Notes: generated by a model from the sequence alone, not told the origin. A stretch of DNA of 19,565 bases from an uncultured Lachnospiraceae bacterium (GCA_946631935.1 CAMPAP010000010.1:1-19565); one strand, 5' to 3'; shown: positions 1 through 7,616, counted from the first letter of the stretch. Program-made: numbers and translations.

Positions 1-66
1 CAGAAGGATAATTTCTGAAAAAAGCCTGAAAAATACGGGTATCACTCAGGAAATTAAGCATTGGTT

Positions 67-92
67 AAAAAAGCACCTTCAGGTGCTTTTTT
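67..92 (+). terminator. Intrinsic terminator of an upstream gene
   Basis: Perfect inverted repeat: an A-run plus GCACCT (67-78), then AGGTGC plus a T-run (81-92). The effective loop is TTCA, and the descending arm runs straight into six T residues. Its A-run/T-run symmetry means it could also work on the opposite strand. It ends whatever gene lies left of the window. Confidence 0.85.
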
Positions 93-103
93 AATATTAT
101 TTC

Positions 104-132
104 TTCTAAATATACGCATTTTGTGATATATT
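104..132 (+). promoter_or_regulatory. Candidate promoter for the seven-gene operon
   Basis: An extended -10 (TGA followed by TATATT, 124-132) lies 17 bases after a weak -35-like TTCTAA (104-109). It sits just after the upstream terminator and about 45 bases before the first start codon, which is where the operon promoter is expected. The -35 match is poor (3 of 6), so the call rests on the extended -10 and on position. Confidence 0.4.
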
Positions 133-177
133 TAACTATGTATAGATATGCGATAAAGAGCAGGAAAGGAGAAGGAC

Positions 178-1842
178 ATGGGCTTTTTGAAAAAGCTTGG
201 AATAGGGCTTCTTGCAGTGTTTGCAGCTCTTTGTCTTTTTGTCTTTCTCTGTGCTGTAAATCCCGGTCTTACGGAAAGTATCAGCGATATTTTGTACGGA
301 GAGGACGGAAGCAGCGGACTTATAGGGGGAAATCTGTCCCGGGAGACATCGGCTCTGACTCCTCAGGCTACGACTCCTCAGGCTACGGCCCCTTCGGTTA
401 CGGTTCCTGTTCAGACATCCGGAAATACCGGCAGCGCTGATCTTGTTCCTTATACACCATATAACGGCACTATCACCACGATCCCCGATAATGTGTCGGG
501 AAGAGCCGGTTTTACGCCTGTTACCGTAGTTCAGGAACAGCTATCTGATGCACAGGCTAAGGAAGCTGCCAAGGCAGTTGATAAGGGTTCTACGGGTTCG
601 GACCTTGAGTTTGATCCGGAGTTGTATCCTTATTACTCCATGCTTGACGAAAAGGGCAAGTCTCTTTACAAGCAGATCTATGCAAATGCCTGTGATGTTG
701 TGAGTTCCTTTGCCCCCTGCGTTGAAGTGAAGACAGACCAGGTTCAGGATGCGTTTGAAGCGGTTTTTGCGGATCATCCCGAGCTTTTTTATGTGCAGAC
801 CGCATACACGGAGAAGTATACCAGGGACGGTAAGGTTGTAGAGATCGATATGGCCTATTACACTATAGCCAACGATCTTGAGACTGCAAGGTCAAAATTC
901 GATGCCGAAGCGCAAAAACTCGAAGAGGCTGCAAGGCAGTACAGTGATGATTATTCCAGGGAAAAATATGTGCATGACGCACTGATAGAAAAGGTGATTT
1001 ACGATGCCGGTGCATCCATGGACCAGAGTGCATACAGCGCGCTTGTTAACGGAAGGAGCGTTTGCGCGGGTTATTCCCGGGCCTTTCAGTATGTTATGCA
1101 AAAACTGGGTATACCGACTTATTATGTAACGGGTTCTTCAGGTGAGGATCATGCATGGAACATGGTAAAGCTGGGGGACGGTTTTTATAATGTTGATGTA
1201 ACCTGGGATGATGCGGATCCTGCTTCATATGACTATTTTAATAAGACAGACGGCGATTATGCCGGAACTCATGTAAGAAAGAGCCTGTCCGTATACCTTC
1301 CCGCATGTACGGGAACCCAGTACAGGAATCTTGAAAGCGGAGCTCCCGTTCAGGGAGAGGAAGAAACCGCTGAAAGCGAAGATCGGACTGCAGAAGGCCA
1401 TGATTTTTATGATCCGTATTTTGATCCTTACATAAACAACGAACCCGGTCAGCCTTTAAGCTATGACAGGGAACATCCCGCAAAGACTGATGAGGAAAAG
1501 GATAAAGAAAACAAGAATAATAATTATTCATCAAATGCCGCAGATCAGCTTGCCGCTTTGGAACTTAAGGAAAGCGATGCGCTGAAGGCTCTCCAGGATT
1601 ATTATAACGACTGCAAAAAGCAGCTGGTATCCTGCGGAAAAGGCGATCATACATTTTACAATCTTGTTCCCGATTCGCTTTTTAAAACAATAGAAAGCGA
1701 ATACGGTACAGGCAATTACAGAAAAGGATATCTCGACAGTGCTCTTAAGACCATCGGTGCCGAGAATTGTAATATCGTTATACAGGCTGAACGTGTCGGA
1801 GGCGGATACTACCGGATCTGGCATAACGTTTATGTATGGTAG
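178..1842 (+). CDS. Secreted or membrane-anchored transglutaminase-like protein
   Basis: A 554-residue extracytoplasmic protein. Residues 1-7 are basic, followed by a hydrophobic segment (about 8-28) that is a signal peptide or N-terminal anchor. Residues 55-115 are a Thr/Pro/Gln/Ser-rich linker containing a short tandem repeat. The core (about 150-375) holds a transglutaminase/protease-like fold. Its Cys-His-Asp triad is visible as C296 in GRSVCAGYSRAF, H325 in GEDHAWNMV and D340 in YNVDVTWDD. In bacteria such domains act as cysteine peptidases or amide-forming enzymes on cell-wall or surface proteins; the substrate here is unknown. A charged, Asn-rich linker (about 390-455) leads to a C-terminal domain (about 456-554) that I do not recognise. 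The start is set by AAGGAG six bases upstream of ATG. It is first in an operon with a diguanylate cyclase 22 bases downstream. The fold is firm, the activity inferred. Confidence 0.85.
   Translation: MGFLKKLGIGLLAVFAALCLFVFLCAVNPGLTESISDILYGEDGSSGLIGGNLSRETSALTPQATTPQATAPSVTVPVQTSGNTGSADLVPYTPYNGTITTIPDNVSGRAGFTPVTVVQEQLSDAQAKEAAKAVDKGSTGSDLEFDPELYPYYSMLDEKGKSLYKQIYANACDVVSSFAPCVEVKTDQVQDAFEAVFADHPELFYVQTAYTEKYTRDGKVVEIDMAYYTIANDLETARSKFDAEAQKLEEAARQYSDDYSREKYVHDALIEKVIYDAGASMDQSAYSALVNGRSVCAGYSRAFQYVMQKLGIPTYYVTGSSGEDHAWNMVKLGDGFYNVDVTWDDADPASYDYFNKTDGDYAGTHVRKSLSVYLPACTGTQYRNLESGAPVQGEEETAESEDRTAEGHDFYDPYFDPYINNEPGQPLSYDREHPAKTDEEKDKENKNNNYSSNAADQLAALELKESDALKALQDYYNDCKKQLVSCGKGDHTFYNLVPDSLFKTIESEYGTGNYRKGYLDSALKTIGAENCNIVIQAERVGGGYYRIWHNVYVW
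358..402 (+). repeat. 15-bp tandem repeat in the linker of the transglutaminase gene
   Basis: Two identical 15-bp units (358-372 and 373-387, each encoding TPQAT) are followed by a degenerate third (388-402, APSVT). The repeat is in frame, so slippage would lengthen or shorten the Thr/Pro linker without breaking the gene. Confidence 0.8.
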
Positions 1843-1852
1843 AACATGAAAC

Positions 1853-1857
1853 AGGAG
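1853..1857 (+). promoter_or_regulatory. Ribosome binding site deciding the diguanylate cyclase start
   Basis: AGGAG lies seven bases before ATG at 1865 but only four before the in-frame GTG at 1862. The spacing favours the ATG. Confidence 0.7.
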
Positions 1858-1864
1858 ATTCGTG

Positions 1865-3034
1865 ATGGAAGCTTTTACTTTGTTCAATATAGGTATCGAC
1901 AGTTTTGCGCTGCTGATGCTGGCTATTCTTTTATATACCTGCTTTGTGAGTTTCGATAATACTCAGGACATCAGGTATCTGAGAAAAAGCATTGGGGTGG
2001 TCATGCTGGTCCTGTTTTCGGATCTGTCGAACTGGCTGCTTATTGGGAAAAGAGGATCTTTAGCCCATTTTCTGCTTTACATCACAACAATGCTTTACTA
2101 TTTTTCCCAGGTTTATTCAGCTATCGCATGGAGAGACTATGTATGGTACAGGGTAGAAAGGAAGGTAAAGAGTAAGGATAATGTATGGACTACCATAGTG
2201 CTTCCCGTTGCCGCTATCCTTGTTGTTCTTTTAACAAATCCTCTTACGGGTTATACCTTCACCATCACAGAGGATAACGAATATATCAGAGGACCCTTAA
2301 GTTCTGTCATAGCCATCATAGTATTTCTGTACATGCTTGCCACCAGCATATGGATACTGTACAAGAGAAAAACAGAGATGCTTGCAAGCACCAGAAGAGA
2401 GTATCTGATCCTGGCGGGTTTTATCCTTCCTCCCGGAATCGGTGCCGCAATACAGATGAACAATTACGGAATCTCACTTATCTGGCCCTGCTGCGCTCTC
2501 AGCCTTTTGAATCTGTTCCTGAACAGGTCACATGATGAGATCTCCATCGATGCTCTTACGGGACTTAACAACAGAGGAAGCCTCGATAAGTTCCTGCTTG
2601 AGCACGTCAATCCCGAATCCAATGACAGACTCACTCTCATGATAATGGACGTTGACAAGTTCAAGCTGATAAATGACGATCTCGGACATGATATGGGAGA
2701 TGTTGCACTCAGAGAGATCTCGGAGATCATCAGACAGACCTTCGGAAGAGATGATAATTTCATTGCAAGGTTCGGAGGAGATGAGTTCATTGTCGTCATA
2801 TCCCAGGTCAATGACCCCAGGATGATCGACAATTATGTTAAAAGCTTAAATTCCAACCTTGACAGCTTTAACGCTACGGGAACATTCCCGATGAAGCTAA
2901 GCATAAGCCTTGGTATTGCGTATTATCCCAAGGAGGGAATACACACACCGGAGGACCTTCTTAAATCCGCTGATGAGCATATGTATGAAGAAAAGCAGCG
3001 CCATCATGCCCAGATGGGATATAAGAGATCATAA
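1865..3034 (+). CDS. Membrane diguanylate cyclase (GGDEF)
   Basis: About 389 residues. The N-terminal half (about 10-222) is hydrophobic, with about seven predicted membrane helices (near 13-29, 43-61, 69-90, 109-127, 146-167, 180-198 and 203-220). This is a probable sensory membrane domain that I cannot assign to a named family. The C-terminal half (about 228-385) is a GGDEF domain that makes cyclic di-GMP from two GTP. It shows DALTGLNNRG at its start, the metal-binding MDVDKFK stretch, the intact active loop RFGGDEF (about 303-308), SLGIAYYP and ADEHMYEEK. Five residues before GGDEF, where an RxxD product-inhibition site is expected, the sequence is RDDN, so feedback inhibition is probably weak or absent. 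The next gene encodes a hemerythrin protein, which suggests (inference) an oxygen- or redox-linked signalling pair. Confidence 0.9.
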   Translation: MEAFTLFNIGIDSFALLMLAILLYTCFVSFDNTQDIRYLRKSIGVVMLVLFSDLSNWLLIGKRGSLAHFLLYITTMLYYFSQVYSAIAWRDYVWYRVERKVKSKDNVWTTIVLPVAAILVVLLTNPLTGYTFTITEDNEYIRGPLSSVIAIIVFLYMLATSIWILYKRKTEMLASTRREYLILAGFILPPGIGAAIQMNNYGISLIWPCCALSLLNLFLNRSHDEISIDALTGLNNRGSLDKFLLEHVNPESNDRLTLMIMDVDKFKLINDDLGHDMGDVALREISEIIRQTFGRDDNFIARFGGDEFIVVISQVNDPRMIDNYVKSLNSNLDSFNATGTFPMKLSISLGIAYYPKEGIHTPEDLLKSADEHMYEEKQRHHAQMGYKRS

Positions 3035-3052
3035 TATTCAGGCAGGTTATCT

Positions 3053-3898
3053 ATGAATTCATTTAAATTCGACTGGTCTTCCAGTTATGAAACAGGTATT
3101 CAGGAAATTGACGATCAGCATAAGCAGCTTTTTGCCATCGGAAGAAACATGGAGCAGATGGCGATAAAGGGAGGGGATAACGTAACTGACAAGGAGATAC
3201 TTGACCTTGTCATGAGTCTTCGTGATTTCACCGGTTTCCATTTTTACAGCGAAGAAAAGCTGATGGATGATATCCGTTATGAGAACTCTCCCCAGCACAA
3301 GAAGCACCATGCTCAGATGCTTTATTTTGTCAGTAACTATGACATCAAGAAGTTCAGGAAAAATTTTGATGCCACGGTTCAGGAGATCATGGATATCATC
3401 AAGGACCAGATCCTTCACCATATTCTCGGGGAGGATATGGAATTTGCCAAGGCATACAAGACTTATCAGAAGATGCACAAGACCCTGGATGACAAGATAA
3501 AGGCTGACCGTCTCGAAAATGAGGATCTGTACGGATATCTGATCAGAGAATTTGACTGTTCCATCGCATATCTTATGAGAGACCAGCGCCAGACCGGGCA
3601 CTGTGTTGTTGTTAATAAGGAAAAACATGCCAGATATCTTTCCATGACAGCCCTTGAAAGAGACAGCTTTCATGCGGATATGATAAAAGTCGCCAAGGCT
3701 GTTAAGAAGGTTTTTGAACCTGATGCCATCGATTATATGTATCTTGAGGATATCGATGACCATCTTCTTTATCACATCATTCCCAAATATAACGGAAACG
3801 AATACTATGGCAAGGTTCCCTCCTGGAACAGGGACGGGAATCTTGAAGAAGAAATGTATGAAGATATGATCAGCAGGATACGTGCTGAAATAAAATGA
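3053..3898 (+). CDS. Bacteriohemerythrin fused to a degenerate HIT-like domain
   Basis: A 281-residue cytoplasmic two-domain protein. Residues 1-135 are a bacteriohemerythrin with a full set of di-iron ligand candidates: H23 in EIDDQHKQLF, H63 and E67 in FHFYSEE, H82 and H86 in HKKHH, and H123 and D128 in HHILGED. Such proteins bind O2 reversibly and serve in oxygen storage or sensing. Residues about 155-260 resemble HIT-family nucleotide hydrolases/transferases: FDCSIAYLMRDQ, GHCVVVNKEKH, a helix with VAKAVKKVFEPDAIDY, and DDHLLYHIIPKY. The HIT triad normally reads HxHxHxx and the middle His is the nucleophile; here it is H237-L239-H241, so the nucleophile is replaced by Leu. The domain may bind nucleotide without cleaving it. 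The gene lies 18 bases after the diguanylate cyclase. Hemerythrin is certain; the HIT call is strong by pattern but unverified. Confidence 0.88.
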   Translation: MNSFKFDWSSSYETGIQEIDDQHKQLFAIGRNMEQMAIKGGDNVTDKEILDLVMSLRDFTGFHFYSEEKLMDDIRYENSPQHKKHHAQMLYFVSNYDIKKFRKNFDATVQEIMDIIKDQILHHILGEDMEFAKAYKTYQKMHKTLDDKIKADRLENEDLYGYLIREFDCSIAYLMRDQRQTGHCVVVNKEKHARYLSMTALERDSFHADMIKVAKAVKKVFEPDAIDYMYLEDIDDHLLYHIIPKYNGNEYYGKVPSWNRDGNLEEEMYEDMISRIRAEIK

Positions 3899-3900
3899 TC

Positions 3901-3904
3901 GGAG
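3901..3904 (+). promoter_or_regulatory. Ribosome binding site deciding the trpS start
   Basis: GGAG lies eight bases upstream of ATG 3913. An in-frame ATG at 3895 overlaps the previous stop codon (ATGA) but has no good site of its own, so 3913 is the better start. Confidence 0.6.
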
Positions 3905-3912
3905 AAAAGACA

Positions 3913-4956
3913 ATGAGCGAAAATGTAAGTGGTGATCCTCAGATCCAGACACAAGCCGAAAAAAAGAAGGTTATGCTTTCCGGCATACAGCCAAGCGGAG
4001 ACCTTCATCTTGGCAATTATCTCGGCGCCATAATTAACTGGGGAGCCAGGAGCGATGAATTTGACTGTTTCTATTTTATGGCAGACCTGCATACCATAAC
4101 GGTGAGACAGGAGCCTGCAAAATTAAGACAAAGAACATTGGAGCAGCTTGCTCTTTATATTGCCTGCGGCCTTGATCCCGAAAAGAACACTCTTTTTATC
4201 CAGTCCCAGGTTCCGGCTCATGCGCAGCTTGGATGGGTGCTTGAGTGCTATACCCAGTTCGGCGAGCTCAGCCGTATGACACAGTTCAAGGATAAGTCCG
4301 AGAAACATAAGGATAATATCAATGCAGGGCTTTTTGCATATCCTTCCCTTATGGCTGCGGACATTCTTCTTTACAGACCGGATTACGTACCTGTAGGTGA
4401 AGATCAGAAGCAGCATGTTGAGCTTACAAGAAATGTTGCGGAGAGATTTAATTCCATATACGGTGATGTATTTAAGATACCGGAGCCCTATATCGCAAAA
4501 ACAGGTGCAAGGATCTACGGACTTACCACTCCCGATTCCAAGATGAGCAAATCCATCCCTGAGGGATGCGTATTTCTTATGGATGATCCCGATACCATAG
4601 CCCGTAAGTTTAAGAGAGCGGTCACCGATTCCGATACGGAAAGATGCGTGAGGTTTGACAGGGAAAATAAGCCCGGAGTTTCCAATCTTATGAATATCTA
4701 TTCCACCGTGACGGGTAAATCCTTTGAAGAGATTGAAAAAGAGTTTGAAGGAAAGGGCTACGGAGTGTTCAAGCCTGCGGTGGGTGAGTGTGTGATCGAT
4801 ACCTTAAGGCCCATCAGGGAAGAAGCGTCAAGGATCATAAAGGATAAGGCTTATCTTGAATCCGTATACAAAAACGGCGCAGAAAGAGCATCAAGGGTTG
4901 CCGACAGGACTCTTGCAAAAGTTTATAAGAAAGTAGGATTTGTGTCACTGAAATGA
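3913..4956 (+). CDS. trpS: Tryptophanyl-tRNA synthetase
   Basis: A 347-residue class I aminoacyl-tRNA synthetase that activates tryptophan with ATP and charges tRNA-Trp in the cytoplasm. The HIGH-type signature appears as PSGDLHLGNYLG (near residue 27-38) and the KMSKS loop is intact in PDSKMSKSIPEG (near 207-218). VPVGEDQKQHVELTRN and YPSLMAADILLY are typical of the bacterial enzyme. A hydrophilic tail of about 19 residues precedes the usual start of the catalytic fold. No T-box leader precedes the gene; it sits inside an operon and so follows operon transcription. Its ATGA junction with the next gene implies translational coupling. An upstream start at 3895 would add six residues. Confidence 0.95.
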   Translation: MSENVSGDPQIQTQAEKKKVMLSGIQPSGDLHLGNYLGAIINWGARSDEFDCFYFMADLHTITVRQEPAKLRQRTLEQLALYIACGLDPEKNTLFIQSQVPAHAQLGWVLECYTQFGELSRMTQFKDKSEKHKDNINAGLFAYPSLMAADILLYRPDYVPVGEDQKQHVELTRNVAERFNSIYGDVFKIPEPYIAKTGARIYGLTTPDSKMSKSIPEGCVFLMDDPDTIARKFKRAVTDSDTERCVRFDRENKPGVSNLMNIYSTVTGKSFEEIEKEFEGKGYGVFKPAVGECVIDTLRPIREEASRIIKDKAYLESVYKNGAERASRVADRTLAKVYKKVGFVSLK

Positions 4957-6773
4957 TCCGCATGCTCATCAGAAAAATTAAAGAAAAGGGTCTTTGGACC
5001 GTAATAAGGATCTGCTGGAGTAAGGTCATAATCTTTTTTACCATTCTTTTCAGGGGTGAAGGCGTTGCAGCTGCAGTGGATGAAGTAAGGCGGTCTTTAA
5101 AAAGCTTCAGCTATCCCAAGTGGATAAGGGATGTTGAGTCCGGGATTCCGCATGAGGACGGTCTTTCATACAGACCGCTCATATCCATAATCATTCCCGT
5201 TTACAATATCGAGGAAAAATATTTAAGACCCTGTCTTGATTCCTGTCTTAACCAGACCTATGAAAATATCGAGATCTGTATTTCCGATGACAATTCCCCG
5301 GATCCTTCGGTAAGAACTGTTTTATCCGAGTACGAATCAAAGTATTCAAATGTACGTGTGGAGTACAGGAAGGAAAACGGAAGGATTTCCGAGAATTCCA
5401 ATTCGGCCCTTTCTCTTGCAAGCGGTGAATTCATTGCTCTTGTGGATGACGATGATACTCTTGAACCTTATTCCATACTTGAAATGGTCAGGTATCTCAA
5501 TGATCATCCCGATACTGATTTTTTGTATTCCGATGAGGATATGCTTTCAGAAGACGGAAAGAAGCGTCACGATCCCAGGTTTAAGCCTGACTGGTCCCCG
5601 GATTCATTTATGTCCATCATGTATACCTGCCATCTGTGCATGATAAGAAGAAGCCTTGTGCTTGAAGTGGGAGGCTTTGATAAAAGGTATGACGGAGCTC
5701 AGGATTATGACCTTATAATGAAGATCACGGAGCGTACTGAAAAAGTAGGACATGTTCCCCAGATCCTTTATCATTGGAGAGAGATAGAAGGTTCCACTGC
5801 CAAGGATATGTCCGCAAAAACATATCTCAATAAAGCAACAGAGGAGCTTAAGAAAGCAGCTCTTGAAAGAAGAGGGCTTAAGGCGGATATTGTCTGGAGC
5901 GACAGGAAAGGGGTGGTTCAGTGTTATCCCGTATACCATACAGAGGAGTCTGATCTTGTCAGTATCGTCATTCCTTCCAAGGATAATTACGAAGTACTGA
6001 AAAGATGTATAGAAAGCATTTATTCCGTTCCTGCCGGTGTTTCCTTTGAAGTCATTGTTGTTGACAACGGATCTTCGGATGAAAATAAGGCAAAATATTC
6101 AGATCTTCTTGAAAAACACGGAGCTTCATATTTTTACGAACCTCTGGATTTTAATTTTTCAAGGATGTGCAATATCGGAGCATCCCATGCAAGGGGAAAT
6201 ATCATACTGTTTTTGAATGACGATATAGAAGTAAGAGGAGACGGCTGGCTTTCCGTTATGGCCGGTCATTGTAAGCTTCCCCATGTTGGGGCTGTGGGCT
6301 GTAAGCTTTATTACCCCGGAGGGAGTCTTATCCAGCACTGCGGTGTCGTAAATACAAAGGCTGGTCCGGGACATGCTTTTTATAAAGTGGATGACTCTCT
6401 GGTGGTTGCATACGGCGGAAGAAATCTGCTGCCTTATAATTTCTCCGTTGTTACCGGTGCGGCGCTTATGGTGGAGACAGCCAAATACAAGGAAGCGGGT
6501 CTTTTCGATGAATCCCTTGCCATAGCTTACAATGATGTGGCTCTTTGCTTTTCCTTACTGGAAAAAGGGTACAGAAACGTGCTCAGGCCTGATGTCTGCC
6601 TTATTCACCATGAGTCAATAAGCAGAGGAGTGGATGAAGAAAGTCCTGAGAAGACAAAACGCAGGGAAGCGGAGATGGCCAGACTTTATGAAGTCCATCC
6701 CGGTATGAAGGGCGTGGATAAGTGTTACAATTCCAATTTCAAACCGGATAATGCGGATTTTATTCTGGGATAA
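4953..6773 (+). CDS. Two-domain family 2 glycosyltransferase
   Basis: A 606-residue protein with two GT-A domains in tandem. Domain 1 (about 75-290) opens with PLISIIIPVYNIEEKYL and has SDDNSPDPS, the metal-binding acidic run LVDDDDTLEP (D165-D168), and a later GAQDYDLIMK acceptor/catalytic region. Domain 2 (about 333-570) opens with DLVSIVIPSKDNYEVLK and has VVDNGSSDENK, LFLNDDIEV (D423-D424) and VTGAALMVE. Such proteins build rhamnan or other surface polysaccharides from nucleotide sugars at the inner face of the membrane. Residues 17-35 are hydrophobic and could attach it to the membrane, but there is no transporter-like helix set. The start codon overlaps the trpS stop by four bases (ATGA), and the only upstream AGGA is too far for a normal ribosome site, so it depends on coupling. 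Sugar donor and product cannot be read from sequence. It stands alone, outside a polysaccharide cluster. Confidence 0.9.
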   Translation: MIRMLIRKIKEKGLWTVIRICWSKVIIFFTILFRGEGVAAAVDEVRRSLKSFSYPKWIRDVESGIPHEDGLSYRPLISIIIPVYNIEEKYLRPCLDSCLNQTYENIEICISDDNSPDPSVRTVLSEYESKYSNVRVEYRKENGRISENSNSALSLASGEFIALVDDDDTLEPYSILEMVRYLNDHPDTDFLYSDEDMLSEDGKKRHDPRFKPDWSPDSFMSIMYTCHLCMIRRSLVLEVGGFDKRYDGAQDYDLIMKITERTEKVGHVPQILYHWREIEGSTAKDMSAKTYLNKATEELKKAALERRGLKADIVWSDRKGVVQCYPVYHTEESDLVSIVIPSKDNYEVLKRCIESIYSVPAGVSFEVIVVDNGSSDENKAKYSDLLEKHGASYFYEPLDFNFSRMCNIGASHARGNIILFLNDDIEVRGDGWLSVMAGHCKLPHVGAVGCKLYYPGGSLIQHCGVVNTKAGPGHAFYKVDDSLVVAYGGRNLLPYNFSVVTGAALMVETAKYKEAGLFDESLAIAYNDVALCFSLLEKGYRNVLRPDVCLIHHESISRGVDEESPEKTKRREAEMARLYEVHPGMKGVDKCYNSNFKPDNADFILG

Positions 6774-6814
6774 AGACATGAAATGCCCACCAGGGCAGAT
6801 TAGGGAGGTATATT

Positions 6815-7282
6815 ATGGCTCTGAATGACGGATGCAAAAAGATTGAAGAAGCGGTAAATGCATATATCTTTCATAAGAATGAGGACAATGATATTAAGCT
6901 GAGAGAGGAGCTGGTGGGCTTCATCAACCGTAATGACACCATTCTCACATCAGTCAGGATCCTGAAAAAGGGTGCTTCTTTTGATGATGTCGCAAATGAG
7001 AAAAATGCCGACGGATCAAGACCCATATCCATCAGTCTTGTGGGAGCTACGGATGGCGCCTGGATTCCGGCCTTTACCTCCAGGGAACAGAAAAACTTAG
7101 GCTCCGAACATGAACTTTTGGAGACAGGCATCATATGGCTTCTTGATTATGCTCTCTCGGTTAATGATGTAAAAGGGGTCAGCATCAATCCTTTCGGGGA
7201 ACAGATCAATCTTGACAGAAATTCAATAAGATCCCTTCTTAGGGCTGCAAATGTTGAAGCGGGGCTTGGAAAAGGCGAATAA
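6815..7282 (+). CDS. SseB-like domain protein
   Basis: A 155-residue soluble protein. The first 40 residues are helical and charged. The remainder (about 40-145) follows the SseB N-terminal domain pattern: an SLVGATDGAWIPAFTSREQ strand-turn-strand, a helix with WLLDYALSVNDVKG, then VSINPFGEQINLDRNSIRSLL. SseB is named for enhanced serine sensitivity in E. coli; in Firmicutes these domains are common in small proteins of unknown role. The start is clear, with AGGGAGG (6802-6808) six bases before ATG. The 41-base gap from the glycosyltransferase holds only a five-base-pair hairpin (6784-6797). I am fairly sure of the family and do not know its job here. Confidence 0.65.
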   Translation: MALNDGCKKIEEAVNAYIFHKNEDNDIKLREELVGFINRNDTILTSVRILKKGASFDDVANEKNADGSRPISISLVGATDGAWIPAFTSREQKNLGSEHELLETGIIWLLDYALSVNDVKGVSINPFGEQINLDRNSIRSLLRAANVEAGLGKGE

Positions 7283-7293
7283 GAGGAAAGACC

Positions 7294-7554
7294 ATGTTTA
7301 ACGAAGAAAAATACAGGGGACTTGAATATCCACAGAGAGAAGCTACCGACGAACTCATTGATGAGGTGATAGCCCACCTTGATAATGAGCTTGAGATCGG
7401 GGCGGTCAAGATGACCGTTGAGATGGACGACAGGCAGGAAGAGCATTCCAAGGTTTCCCACAAATGCTCAAAAGCGTACGGAAGGGATGCCACCACCATG
7501 ATCGCACAGCTGGACATGATCCATGATTTGTACCTGTCGGAAATGGAAGAATGA
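7294..7554 (+). CDS. Small acidic protein of unknown function
   Basis: An 86-residue, strongly acidic, Met-rich protein with no signal peptide or membrane segment. It reads as mostly helical: residues 15-36 (EATDELIDEVIAHLDNELEI) and 65-86. The central stretch has one Cys and two His (HSKVSHKCSK, 51-60), which is not a recognisable metal site alone. It begins 11 bases after the SseB-like gene behind GAGGAAAG and is the last gene of the operon, just before the CIRCE/terminator palindrome. Good ribosome-site spacing and codon use like its neighbours support it as a real gene. I do not recognise the family. Confidence 0.75.
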   Translation: MFNEEKYRGLEYPQREATDELIDEVIAHLDNELEIGAVKMTVEMDDRQEEHSKVSHKCSKAYGRDATTMIAQLDMIHDLYLSEMEE

Positions 7555-7582
7555 ATCTTTAATATCTTTTTTATCGCTGTTA

Positions 7583-7609
7583 TTAGCACTCATTTTAAAT
7601 GAGTGCTAA
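7583..7609. promoter_or_regulatory. CIRCE element (HrcA operator)
   Basis: Exact match to the CIRCE consensus TTAGCACTC-N9-GAGTGCTAA, with both arms perfect. The nine-base spacer ATTTTAAAT is itself palindromic, so the whole 27-base site is a perfect inverted repeat around one base. CIRCE binds the HrcA repressor, which releases DNA on heat shock when GroEL is titrated. The site ends seven bases upstream of the htpG -35 box. Confidence 0.95.
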
Positions 7610-7616
7610 TTTTTTC
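7583..7616 (+). terminator. Probable intrinsic terminator overlapping CIRCE
   Basis: The CIRCE palindrome would fold in RNA as a 10-13 base-pair hairpin and is followed at once by a run of T residues (7610-7615). It lies 28 bases after the last gene of the upstream operon, and no other terminator is visible before htpG. The stem is rather AT-rich, so efficiency is uncertain. Confidence 0.6.

Noticed and set aside
2..93. Open frame running from the left edge to a TAA inside the terminator
   Set aside because: About 30 codons without a start in view; the last codons are the terminator stem. It could be the tail of an upstream gene, but nothing supports it.
123..440. 105-codon frame overlapping the start of the transglutaminase gene
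   Set aside because: No ribosome site, and the repeated SSGYD/YGP text is a frame-shifted reading of the in-frame Thr/Pro repeat.
3899..3912. T-box or other tRNA-sensing leader for trpS
   Set aside because: There is no room: trpS starts 14 bases after the previous gene.
3059..3952. 297-codon minus-strand frame opposite the hemerythrin gene
   Set aside because: It mirrors a clearly real gene, has no known motifs, and arises from codon bias on the + strand.
6784..6797. Hairpin TGCCC-ACCA-GGGCA between the glycosyltransferase and SseB-like genes
   Set aside because: Only five base pairs and no T-run; not a terminator or a known riboswitch.
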